Assembly: GCA_030374765.1 (NCBI GenBank) | Contig: JARGXX010000013.1 | Coordinates: 1,364,001 to 1,428,000 of the forward strand | Direction: 5' to 3' | Length of the DNA: 64,000 nucleotides | DNA from: Agarophyton chilense | Taxonomy: Eukaryota; Rhodophyta; Florideophyceae; Gracilariales; Gracilariaceae | The notes under the pieces: model-generated | What the model was told of the DNA's origin: nothing | Databases searched by the model: none | What the model saw: only the letters and a program-made list of their open reading frames with translations | Shown: piece after piece, positions 10,219-20,413 of the stretch | How positions within the stretch are numbered: position 1 is the first letter of the stretch | How the letters are laid out: each line of letters begins with the position of its first letter | Program-made: the position numbers and the translations under genes

Positions 10219-13200
10219 GGCGTCCTCAGAGTTGAGGCTGACGACGCCCGAGGCGCCGATGCCTCGCTCCCCAGTGAAAATCCTGACAAGGAAGGACACC
10301 GCAGATGCGGACTCTAAACACCTCGGTGTTTTGCGTCGACCGTGGATACGGATTAGAAATAACCGGATCCCGGATAGAGTCTTGGTAATGGCCAAGCGTA
10401 ACTACAAGGTTTACGCTGACCTTGGTCTGCACACACAGTTTATGGTGAGACATCTCACTGTCCTGGATACAGGTGCTGGGCCGAACTTTATTGTGGAATC
10501 GGTTTTACCCCCGCCATTGCGGTCACTCATTCGTTCTGAAACGGTACCCGACGTCTCAGACGCCAATAGCAACCCGTTGAAAACGGTTGGTGTGATCGAC
10601 CTGGTCGTCAGGCTAGGGCGGATGGTGGTTAAACTAACTTTTCTTGTGTGCCGCTCGCTGGCCGCGCCAGTTATACTGGGATGTGACTACTGCGACAGGT
10701 TTGTCGACGCCATCCGCCCACGCCTTAAGCAGGTGGAACTTGAGGACGGATCGACCGTCCCCAATGTTCGTCAACCGCTGAAGCAGGCATCGAGGAAACA
10801 CGTTCCTCTACCTGCTGCGCAGGAACCCACACCGGCGAACCGGGATTCTACGAAGCTACGCGTTGCCTCGTCAGTAACCATACCCCCGGAGAGCCAGGTT
10901 ATGGTTTCAGTCAATTCCCGTCAACACGGTCTTCGGGTTGTTCAGCCCTTGCCCTCGTTGTACGAGAAATTTCAGTTAACCGTTGCGAACGGAATCGTGC
11001 AAGTCACGCCGAATTCCCCTTTCAGGGTGTTGGTTGCCAATCTGGGAAAGGCTCCCCAGACGCTGGCAAAGAACCAAGTCATTGGGTCTGTGACGCCGCA
11101 CCCGCTCGCGATGCTCCCTACAAAGGTGACGGCTGCTAAAGTACTCGGAATAACTCCCTCTACCGAGGATGGTCTCCCGGTATCCGGTGCAGAAACCTCC
11201 GGGGAGGCACAGCAGTTGGCGCTCGATAAAACCGTCAAGACGGATGCATTTCCGACCTCGTCGGTTCCCACACCTGACACCAGGGCACAGCCTACGAGCT
11301 ACGATAAGATAGACCCGATCAAGGCCCTCGAGGACCTGGACCTGAGTCATGTACCGGTCTCACACCGGGACCGCTTACGCGGAATGCTACGCGAGTTTAC
11401 CACAATGTGGGACGGCTCACTGGGTGAGATCAATACAACCGAACATCGGATAGACCTGCTACCGGACGCACGTCCGGTTGCACAACCCCCTTACAGGGCG
11501 GGACCGAAAGCTCGGGAGGAGGAAGAATTTCAGGTGGACAAGATGCTCCGTGCTGGAGTCATCGAGCCCGCCCAATCTCCTTGGGCTTCACCGGTTGTGT
11601 TGGCCCTCAAGGCTGACGGCACGTGGCGGTTTTGCGTTGACTACCGCCGCCTCAATGCCGTCACCGTGAGGGACACCTACCCGATCCCGCGCATGGACAA
11701 GTGTATAGACTCGCTCGGGGACGCTACCGTGTTTACGGCTCTGGATGCTAACTGGGGCTACTGGCAAGTCCCAGTCCGGGAAGAGGACCGAGACAAAACC
11801 GCGTTTGTTTGCCACTCGGGTTCCTACCGCTTCAAGCGGATGCCGTTTGGTTTAACCAATGCACCGGCCACCTTTAAAAGAGCAATAGACATACTGATGT
11901 CGCGTTTCAAGTGGCGCACGTGCCTTGTCTACTTGGACGACATCATTGTCTTTTCCAGAAACCTGGACGATCACCTGACCCAAGTGCTGGACGTGATGAC
12001 CGTACTGCGAGACGCAGGAATAACCCTCAAGTTGAGGAAGTGCGAGTTCTTCACCGACACGGTGAAGTATCTCGGGCACGTCATCCGTCCAGGACGGTTA
12101 ATGATCGAACAAGTTCGTATCAAGTCCCTCTGTGAGGCGAAGGAGCCCCGTATTCAAACGGAGCTCCGATCCTTTTTAGGTCTGGTCAACGTCTATCGAC
12201 GGTTTATACCGAGTTTCTCGGATATCGCCGCTCCGCTAAACGCGCTACTGCGGAAGGGCCAGCCACCAAAGCTTGCGCCATTTACCACCGATCAGTCGGA
12301 ATCTTTTCGCTCCTTGATTAAGGCAGTTACGACAGCTCCCAGCCTATCCTTGCCCAAACCTGGGCTTCCCTACTCCATCGATACCGACGCCAGCGACAAC
12401 CAGGTGGGCTGCGCACTGCTCCAAACCACCCCCGAGGGGGAACGCAAACCAACTGGCTATTGGTCCCGCACGCTGAACGTCCACGAGCGCAACTACTCGG
12501 TCTCCGAGAAGGAGTGCCTCGCAGTGGTCTGGGCGCTATCCACTCTGCGCCCATACCGAATGGGCGTTCATTTCACCGTGTACACGGACCATGCCTCGTT
12601 GAGGTGGCTGCTGAACATCGCAGATCCTTCTGGCCGCTTAATGCGGTGGCGCCTCCGCTTAGCGGAATTCGACTTCGAGGTCGTCTACAAAAAGGGTGTC
12701 CAGAACACCCAAGCAGACGCCCTCTCTCGATTACCTACGACAGGTGAAGCACTTGCCGACCCGGAGGTCGACGAGATCCCGTGCTTTACCTTGGAAGGGG
12801 AAACACCGACGGAGTCGGATTGGCCCGAAACCGGGGAAGACACCATGGAAATAAATGAGCTACTCGCAGCGCGCGAGAATGAAACACCCGTACCCGGGAC
12901 CTTTGTCCCCATCTCCACCGAGGAGATGATCCGAGAACAGTTCGGCGACCCGTTCTGCACGCGCATACGGGCCCGCCTAAACGGTGGAGAGGACCTCCCG
13001 TTCGAGGTAAACGACATCGGGTACCTCGTCCGGACGGTGGACCACCGATCCCAGAACGTGATCGCGCACACCCTGCAAACCAGGGTGCTCCACCTCTCAC
13101 ACTACCCGACCCTCGGGGGACACTCCGGTGGGAGAAAACTTTATCTAACCCTGCGAAGGGACTTTTATTGGCCCGCTATGGCGGTGGATTGCTACGCTAC

Positions 13201-14719
13201 GGTGCAGTTCTGTACCCAATGCTCAAAGAACCGGGTGAAACTCCGGAAGCACTCCAAACGGATGAAGCTTTTCCCCGCAAGGGCGCCCCTCGAGTTTGTT
13301 GCAATCGACATTCTCGGGCCTCTACTCAAGACGCGCAAGGGAAACAAGTTCCTCTTGGTTATCACGGACCGCTTTTCAAAGCTGGTGCGCACCGTACCTT
13401 TACGGAAGATCACCGCTTTCACGGTTGCGAACGCCTTCGTTACGCACTGGGCGTTCGTTTATGGCCCTCCGATAGAGGTTCTATCCGATAACGGTAAGCA
13501 GTTCGCCTCTAAGTTCTTTCAGGACGTCTGCGGCATCCTCGACGTCAAGAACCTGTTTACTACCACCTACCACCCGCAAACAAACGGGCAGGTGGAACGC
13601 TTCAACCGCACCCTACTCGCGTCGCTACGCTCCTACGTATCCGATCACCCAATGACGTGGGACATTTATTCTGATGCTATCACCTACGCCTACAACACGC
13701 AGGTTCACCGGACAACCGGTCTGACTCCCTTCGAGCTCGTGCTCTCCAGGACACCCCCGCCAGTGGCGGTCGAACCCCAACACAGGGTCAACTCTTTCCC
13801 ATCTGTGGGTCAATACCGCCTCAAGTGGAAGAACTGGCTTACCAAGCTCGTACCGGTCGCCCGGAAGTCCATGGAACGTGCCCAGGCCGCCTACAAGCGG
13901 GATTTTGATAACCGCTTACGCGGACCACTACCGGCACCGCCCAAGCCGGGAACCTACGTGTTCGTTCGCCGGGAGTACCACAATCCCCGGACCGACAAGC
14001 GTCACAAGCTCTCGCCTGTCGCCGAAGGTCCGTTCCGGGTCGTGTCCTCCCTCCCCAGCACCGTTGTGATGGACAAGAACGGCGACCACGAACGTCTTTC
14101 ACAAGACCGCATCGTAGCCGCCCCACCGCTGCAGGCGGAAAACGCATCAGCCCCCGTCGAAGCGGCCTCGGATACCACGGGTACAACGGTGGCACCACGC
14201 CCCGCCGTGGTACCGCATTCCTCACGGGGTCTCTCCGATATACCGACTTTATCGGAACCACCGGCAATGCCGGAAACACCTGGCCCTCGCAGCCAGCTAC
14301 CCTTACGGGCGCCGCGCAGCGGTATTTTTACCTGCCATGCGGTTAGCCCACCATCACCCGTCGCTCCGTCTAAGGAGGGGAAGGGGACCCGCTCAATCGC
14401 GGAAGCATCGCCGTCTCAACGGAAGTTTAACCGGACACCCCGGGCAAGGCCGCCGAGCGGGCAACCGGCATCGTCGCCGGACGCCAATCCGCTCCCGCGG
14501 GACGCGGCGGTCAACCCGACCGCCACGCAACCCCGCAAGGGGGACCAAGGCGCTCGAAGACCCGAAGCCGGGAAGCGAGACCCTACGGACGCTCCGCATC
14601 GCGTGGAAGCAACTAAGGGCTGGCTCCCCGCACATTCGCGGTGGCACACCGAGCGTTTCGGTCGATACCGGTACCCCGGCGGGCGCTGCGCAAGCAGGTC
14701 TAGCGAGCCACTCCGTTGA
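10191..14719 (+). CDS. pol: Pol polyprotein of element 1 (protease, RT, RNase H, integrase)
   Basis: Probably made as Gag-Pol by -1 frameshifting. The open frame extends upstream of the frameshift site and ends at 14719. Counting residues from 10232: aspartic protease motif DTGA near residue 79; reverse transcriptase with FCVDYRRLN and the catalytic YLDD (about 567); RNase H with YSIDTDAS and VYTDHASLRW (about 715-790); integrase with an HHCC zinc finger (about 955-1000) and catalytic D, D, 35 residues, E (DNGKQ to NGQVERFN, about 1025-1120). The gene order RT-RNase H-integrase is that of Ty3/gypsy. The C-terminal ~120 residues are proline/basic low complexity. The chromodomain is in another frame downstream. 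Confidence 0.93.
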
Positions 14720-15479
14720 GACCGGTACGAACCCCATGGGGGAAAAGGGGCGCAACGACAAGTCGAAAACCGCCTCCCTTGCCGAACAATCGGAGCCAAC
14801 CGTCCGCGACGGCCCGACCACCCGTCCTCAAGGTCACGTGACCCGGGCGGGAGATCGGACCAGTGGGCACCCGGCATCCCGGTCATTGGCTGACAGCCAC
14901 CCCGCGGAGGCGGATCGCCGGGACGGTGAACCACTCACCGCCCACGGCGCACCGCACAGCGGAAACTGGCCACCAATGAGAACGCCGCATGCCGCAAATC
15001 AAGCGGAGGCCTCCGGCGAACCGTCACCAAGACGGAAGGACCCCCGCAAACTCGCGGTAAGGGCGGACTTCAGGGAAGCCCCTACCGCCCAGCGGAAACA
15101 CAACACGGCCGCGCCGGCAACTTCCGCGAAGCGGTACGGCAGCCCCGGCAACCCGGCAACAACCGCAGAGCGGAATGACAATCCGGGTGACCGGGAACAG
15201 GCGACAACGAGCCCAGCACCACGCGGCGCTGAGGCTCGGGTCACCACCACCCGGCAAGGCCGGCAAGTTTACGTGCAGGAGTACGTCCTCGACCGAATCG
15301 TCGGACATAGCTACGATGAATACGGGGTGCTCCAGTACCGGACCCGCTGGTACGGATACGGGCCGGAGTGGGACACCCCGGAGCCCATCGAGCACCTCCC
15401 GCGCTCCGCGGTAATGCGATACCACCGCCTTGCGGGGACCGCACTCCCAGCCACGCTGGTAAATGCCCAAGAGGGATAA
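14337..15479 (+). CDS. Chromodomain tail of element 1 Pol (separate frame)
   Basis: This 380-codon frame overlaps the end of pol in the +1 register. About 300 residues are low-complexity linker rich in Pro, Arg, Ala and Thr. The last ~75 residues are a chromodomain: EYVLDRIVGH, then YRTRWYGYGPEWDTPEPIEHL, with the aromatic cage residues expected of the family. Chromodomains sit at the integrase C-terminus in chromoviruses and target insertion to modified chromatin. In element 2 the chromodomain lies in the same frame as the integrase C-terminal domain with a short linker, so here a frameshift in the repetitive linker is the likely explanation. Programmed frameshifting cannot be excluded. Confidence 0.8.
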   Translation: MRLAHHHPSLRLRRGRGPAQSRKHRRLNGSLTGHPGQGRRAGNRHRRRTPIRSRGTRRSTRPPRNPARGTKALEDPKPGSETLRTLRIAWKQLRAGSPHIRGGTPSVSVDTGTPAGAAQAGLASHSVETGTNPMGEKGRNDKSKTASLAEQSEPTVRDGPTTRPQGHVTRAGDRTSGHPASRSLADSHPAEADRRDGEPLTAHGAPHSGNWPPMRTPHAANQAEASGEPSPRRKDPRKLAVRADFREAPTAQRKHNTAAPATSAKRYGSPGNPATTAERNDNPGDREQATTSPAPRGAEARVTTTRQGRQVYVQEYVLDRIVGHSYDEYGVLQYRTRWYGYGPEWDTPEPIEHLPRSAVMRYHRLAGTALPATLVNAQEG

Positions 15480-15812
15480 ACCGTGAACACGGAATGGAAT
15501 GGCTGATGGCGCCACGCGCCATCTCCGTCCATGCCCCAACGCGGGGAAGGAAGCAACCGCTCACGCTATCCCAACGTCGTTGGTGGTCGTGCCAGTTACC
15601 TGGACCGCGCGCGAAGCGCCCACCGTTAAACGCGGAACTCCCAGCTAGGCTGGTTCCCTGCAACGCCGGAACCCCGGTTGAAGGCCGGTACCCCGGAAAG
15701 AAAGAAGTGGACTTGGGAAAGGGCGTCGGAAAGGCGACACTCTTCTTTTTATTTCTCACTACTGGCAAGGGCGCCCTAGTGGCGCCGCCCTACATTCTAC
15801 CGGAAGCTCCGG
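15480..15812. other. Gap between chromodomain ORF and antisense ORF end
   Basis: No conserved motif was found. It separates the convergent ends of the sense (pol) and antisense genes of element 1 and presumably holds 3' processing signals for both. Confidence 0.4.
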
Positions 15813-17588
15813 TCATTCCTCCGCACGAGGTGGACCCCCGCCCAGCCTGTTGGCTAAGGCATCCCGCATTGCGGCCACATCACCCGAGATCTCGGAAGGG
15901 CGAAGCCCCACCTCCCGAGGGAAGCGCGCGATGACCTCGCTTCGCTCCGCGCCGGCGGCGGTGGCGGGCCCGCCCGCCACCGATGGAGTCGGATAGGAAT
16001 CCGTTCGCACGGCATCAGCAGCCCCGGATGGAGCCGCACCACCGTATTCAACGGACTCCTCACCGGCCTCGCTGGACTCGTCACCCTCCATCGGAGCGTA
16101 ACCCGGATCCTCCGGTTCGTTGTCGACCATCGGGTCACCATCCGCATAGTCGTGGTAATAGTCGCTCGAGTCGACATACCCTCGCGGGTGGTCGGCCGGG
16201 ACTTCACGCGGCGCATGCCGGTTGGCTTCCGCTTCCTCGCGGCTGATCTCGTGGTAATCCCAGGGGTCGAAGTAGATGAAATCCCCCGCTAGCGCGGTAT
16301 TCCTCCCGAATCCGGGGCCAGACCCGCGACGCGGTTGAATGCGTTGGGAGTTCTCCAGCGGGGCCTCATCCCACTGGACCCCCTTCACAAAGTCGAGGAG
16401 GCCCAGCATCTCTTCTTCGTTCGCCTCGCCCCCGAGGGGGATGCGCATGTCCAAACGGCGGATCGCAGCCCGCACACGCGGTGGCACGTACCACAATCGG
16501 TATTGGTCGTACGCCTCAGCGAGGATAAAAGCCGCAGTGCGGACGGCCCATTCGCTTACCACGACGGACCACCACCCCGACTGGGGATCGTTCAAGAACG
16601 ACGACCCTACATAGGTGAAGACTGGGGGCAGCTCAATGAAGCAACCCTAGCACGCCTCCAAGGAGGACCACCAGTCTGGGAGACTGACGTACCGACCACG
16701 TCGGTGAGCAGGCGCGATGCGCTCAATCTCCGTGTTCTGGTACGGTACGAAATACCCGGTCCGGGCCCGCCAACGCCGCTCATCCCGGATGAAGTTCTGA
16801 AGGAAGTTCGAGCGCGACTGCCGCGGTTGGTAGCGGAGCTCTGCCCGAAGAATCGGTCGTACCCAGCAAAGGGCTTCTTGCCGAGAGATCGGTGTGCCCC
16901 TCCAAGCGAGGGTTTCCAATCCGTTGAGACGGTCGCAGTACGACATTTCCCCGCGAGTGCGGTAAAGGTGGACGTCGAATTCGACCTCTGGCGCTATCGG
17001 GAACTCGAAAGGCGCCCGATGGTGCCTGAGATAAGCGATCCGCACAAGCGCGGCCTGAGCCTCCGCAGAGGATTCACCGCGTCGGCGGAGTATGTGGTGT
17101 ACCGGGATGGCGATGCGATTACGCCAATCCCAGGACATGGTCACCACGCCGGGCAGGTCGCCCGGGAGCATCTCCGAATTATCGGTGTAGGGTTGGATCA
17201 AATCCTCGTCGCGGACAGCCAATGGGTGAAACCAAGGCGCATACCGCAACATCGCGGAGCCATGCCGAGTTCTCGGATTTGCACCCACAATGGCGTCGTA
17301 GGTCGGCCACTGCGGTGGGTCCGCCTGTCCGCTAAAGCGGGCGCCAATACGGCGGTCTTCGTACGCAAGGTTAGTAACATCCCCAGGGTGGGGCACGGAC
17401 CGAAAGCCGGTGGAACCGCCAAGGGCGGGAGTCGCGGATGTGTTATGACGGTCGGGGTTGGACATGGTGCGTGTTGGTGTGCTGTGGTTGGAATCGGATG
17501 CGAAGAGCTGGCGTGGGATCCTTGGTGAAGGTGTGTTGGTTTCCGGAGACCCGGTGTCGGAAGCGCTCTTATCATGACGAGCTGCCAT
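15813..17588 (-). CDS. Antisense ORF (aORF) of element 1, one internal TAG
   Basis: On the strand opposite gag-pol, a frame runs from the ATG at 17588 (34 nt inside the polypurine tract) to 15813: 591 codons, broken only by a TAG at 16647-16649. Upstream of the ATG the frame stays open to 17762 inside the LTR. Element 3 carries a homologous ORF at the same relative place. Shared blocks include MLPGDLPG, RIAYLRH, WVRPILRAELRY, GRYVSLPDWW, GCFIELPPV, YDQYRLWYVP, GDFIYFDPWD and GDPMVDNE. GCFIELPPV lies just after the TAG, showing that both halves are one protein. The C-terminal third is acidic, the N-terminus Ser/Thr/Pro-rich. No known domain is recognised. Transcription would have to start in the 3' LTR or nearby. 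Function unknown. Confidence 0.8.
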
Positions 17589-17622
17589 GCCGACTTCCTC
17601 TTCGAGGTGTTCGACCTGTCTT

Positions 17623-17633
17623 AAGGGGGGGGA
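17623..17633 (+). other. Polypurine tract of element 1
   Basis: AAGGGGGGGGA lies 2 nt before the TG of the 3' LTR, the expected site of plus-strand priming. Confidence 0.9.
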
Positions 17634-17635
17634 TA

Positions 17636-18498
17636 TGAAGAGCAACGCCCTCCAGGGAGGTTTTTGGGGACTTAAGTTTTTTCCGGAGCCTCCGGCGTGC
17701 AACCTCGTTATGAGTAGGAGTAATCCGTTTTCACGGCGATGGCCGGAACGCCGGTGATGCACCGGCGGGACCGGGTGCCATACACGTGGCCGCAGCGCCC
17801 GCGCGACACGTGGCCGCCAGATTGGCCCCTTTGTTAGACGGACATTTAGCTATTTAGGATAGACTTATTTATTCTATTCTACGGTGACTACAGTACTTAG
17901 GCCGCCGGTCTCGCGGCCGCCGGTCCAGTAAATTCTCCCCAACAAGGGTGATCTTGGTCGTCCAGATCTTGGCTCTGGGTCGAACCGCCTGCGCGGATAT
18001 ACAACTCCTTACGGAGGGATTTCCAGTGGTGCACGGCTTCCCAACCCCCTTGGACTTTCAAGCAGCCTTCGTGTGTTGGGTATCTATTCCCACTTTCGTG
18101 GTTCCGCCCGTGTATACGGTTTGCTACACCCGGCAGTGCCGGCTTTTCCCGAGTCCCCTCTCGCGACTCGTGGTCAACCTCGCCCTCTTGCCTCCGTTCC
18201 CATTTTCCTTCCCTTTTCCTCCCCTTCATTGGGCAATTCCCGCTCTTGCGGCTCGCACTGACACCTGTCGTGCTCGCCACTCTCGTGGGTTCTGCCTCCT
18301 CAGAGGATACGCAAGCACCGCTTCGGCGGATATTCTCGGCTTCTTTCAGCCTCCCTGCGCCCGTCGCGACGGTTCGGCTACGGCTTACAACCGACATTGC
18401 GCGCCGATTCCTGGGAGGGCTCTACCGCGCCGTTTACCTCGTGAGAGGAAGATCCGGACGTCTTCGTAGGTTTTCCCCCTTGGGGGCATTGTCCTACA
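17636..18498 (+). repeat. 3' LTR of element 1
   Basis: 863 bp, about 11 differences from the 5' LTR by eye. It is followed by CAATA at 18499-18503. As the only sequence upstream of the antisense ORF inside the element, it is the likely seat of an antisense promoter (inference). Confidence 0.95.
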
Positions 18499-18503
18499 CA
18501 ATA

Positions 18504-19109
18504 CTTTTTGGAATCTTGATTTACAATCAACAAAGCTAAGTTACTGTAACCATCTTTCCAAAAAGAACCCCAAACCATAACTCATACCCCACAAGCTTGT
18601 CGCCTAGACAAGACCTTTCCTTCCATTCACAGATCATGCCAGTAGTAGTTAAAACCATCCGGACCATCCAAGTTAAGTTTTTTATTAATCAGAAAAGATA
18701 ACATTTGACCATTGAGCAAGCGGAAACCCTTGAAATTTCCGGGCCGAGTATAGCCTTCCCTAAACATGTCTGGGCATCAATTCCGGTGTTTTTTTATCTT
18801 CATATACGTCATATTTGTAGATTCATTCAATTTCTGTTGCACATGTTGAGTTGTCACAGGTAAGTTAAGATTATTTTTTAGTTGTGATGCAGAATACCGT
18901 TCTTTTGCTGTTTTGAGGAGAAGAAGACGGTGAGATATTTCTAAGTATCTTTCAATTGTTCTCTGTGTTGTAGTTATTTTTGTATTCTTTTCTATTATTA
19001 AGATAAGCTGCGAAAAAATTTTGGCTTCGCTTTTTCTTCTTGGCGATTTTGCTGAAAGAAAAATTTTCCGTAAATAGAGCATAAATGGCTTTTTTCGGAA
19101 GTCTAGCAC
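18504..19109 (-). pseudogene. Tc1-type transposase, N-terminal part (broken)
   Basis: The 19109-18777 frame gives a helix-turn-helix-like N-terminus (RTIERYLEIS, SASQLKNNLNLPVTTQHVQQ). Further on, the frame shifts but the text KLNLDGPDGFNYYWHDL is readable, carrying the first catalytic Asp of the DDE triad, followed by MVWGSFWKDGY. The gene then stops at the LTR element inserted at 18498. Transposase family and motif order are typical of Tc1. It is inactive because of frameshifts, a stop after WHDL and the 11.4-kb insertion. Confidence 0.75.
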
Positions 19110-19409
19110 GGTTTTCTATCCGTTATAGGCTGCGTGGAGAACTAAAAGTTAAGAAGAAGATGCAAACTATGCTTTTTTTTCTCTTGATTATAACGGTCAT
19201 AAAAACTTCTTGTTCTATTCTAATTTCGTGGTCTGAGTTACCGTTTCTCATTCACTTGGGTTTGAAACCACTCGTTTGGTTTCTTTTTTTTTCCGTTTGT
19301 GTGTGATACAGTAGAGAAGCGTGTGGCTAAATATTTATGGATCAAGCTCCAAACTGACCGAGAAAATGGAAAAACATGGGGGTGTTCTATTCTCATTTCG
19401 GTCACTGTA

Positions 19410-20299
19410 TGCACGCGGCAGGGAACGCTCACTAGCTGTGTACAGCTGTGACAGCGCATACATGTGGATGCGTGTGTTTTCTAATCTATTAGTTATCCTT
19501 GCCATATAATAATACAATCTGCGTACGTGGGGCTACTGTGGCCGCTTTCATGGATGTAAGTCACGCGTTACGTCAACCACAACCAGGGGTCACAAGCGCT
19601 AGTAGATGTACTACACGCAGGTCTGGCCAAAAAATCGCTTTCTACAATGTAGAATCTACATGTGCACATTTTTGGGGGTCATCTTTCGCGTTCGATTTTC
19701 TGCCTGAAGCTTCCAAGATGGTGGCGCTGCTTCGAGGGAAAACATCTCTGTTCCACAACGACACGCATTGTTCTCTGGACAATCTGTACTGGCTACAAGT
19801 TTCGTACTGGGTAATTTGCAACATGTACGAATGTCGTATTTTACTTTCGTGAGCAGGTACCACGAAATCGGAGCGCCATCTCGGGTGTGTTTGTCCAACA
19901 AGTGTAGATAGCGTTGCGGATCTCGGGACAGTGGCCCAAGCCATATTTTGGGAGCAATGAAAAAACCCAAAAATGTGGCGAATGCTTTCTATTGACTTTA
20001 GTATAGGGCTTGCTATTAGCTGTCGGGAGAGGCGAATTGAGATTCCCGTGCAATCACACGGTCGTCACGAGACGATGTAAGCATGGAAGCTAGGCAGTGT
20101 GATCACGAAAGTTGCCGACGTGGTCGGTGAACATTGGCGACTTCACAGCCTATCAAACTCCACCCGAGATATCGGTTTTGCATTTCAATGACGACGTCGT
20201 CATTGGCTTTATTCCCGGTCTTCTGAGCTCTAAACCAGGAACAGCGGCCCCTGACCGGGACCAGACCCTTCCGCAAATCGCTAGACGCACGGCGGTTTC
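19410..20299. other. Intergenic upstream of the cysteine-rich gene
   Basis: No gene recognised. Overlapping frames of 60-117 codons occur on both strands without motifs. Confidence 0.4.
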
Positions 20300-20306
20300 T
20301 AGGTAG

Positions 20307-20313
20307 TATAAAA
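20307..20313 (+). promoter_or_regulatory. TATA box of the cysteine-rich gene
   Basis: TATAAAA about 100 bp before the ATG at 20414. The leader in between is pyrimidine-rich then A/C-rich and has no upstream ATG after the expected start site. Confidence 0.65.
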
Positions 20314-20413
20314 TGCTACTTCTCAAGGTTCTCACCGCTTCCTGCTTCCGTCTTCCATCTCAAACTTAAACGCTGACTTACCAATTACAAACAAACCGCA
20401 AACGAAGACAACG

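Larger units (their letters stand above)
7099..18498 (+). mobile_element. Complete Ty3/gypsy chromovirus, element 1 (11.4 kb)
   Basis: Two 863-bp LTRs flank gag, pol and a chromodomain on the plus strand and a long antisense ORF on the minus strand. Primer-binding site, polypurine tract and a perfect 5-bp target duplication are present. The two LTRs differ at about 11 positions by eye (about 98.7% identity, six transitions and five transversions), so the insertion is fairly recent. GC content is clearly higher than in the flanking Tc1 sequence. Inactivating changes are a TGA inside gag, a frame change before the chromodomain and a TAG in the antisense ORF. Confidence 0.95.
6488..19407 (-). 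mobile_element. Tc1-type transposon, copy 1, split by chromovirus element 1
   Basis: The outer ends are inverted repeats beginning CAGTGACCGAAAT at 6488 and ending at 19407, each bordered by TA (6486-6487 and 19408-19409), the Tc1/mariner target duplication. Removing the LTR element and one CAATA copy leaves about 1.5 kb. A second copy of the sequence GAAATTAGAATAGAAC lies about 180 bp inside each end (about 6670 and 19213-19228), as in Tc3-like elements with two binding sites per end. The transposase reads on the minus strand and is broken. The second copy at 28656 confirms the boundaries. Confidence 0.9.

Noticed and set aside
10232..10258. Independent TTG or ATG start of pol
   Set aside because: The pol frame is open well upstream and meets gag at a canonical -1 frameshift site; a fusion product is more likely.
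7099..18498. RIP-like (C-to-T) mutation of retroelements, as in filamentous fungi
   Set aside because: The 11 LTR differences of element 1 are about six transitions and five transversions, with no strand or dinucleotide pattern by eye.
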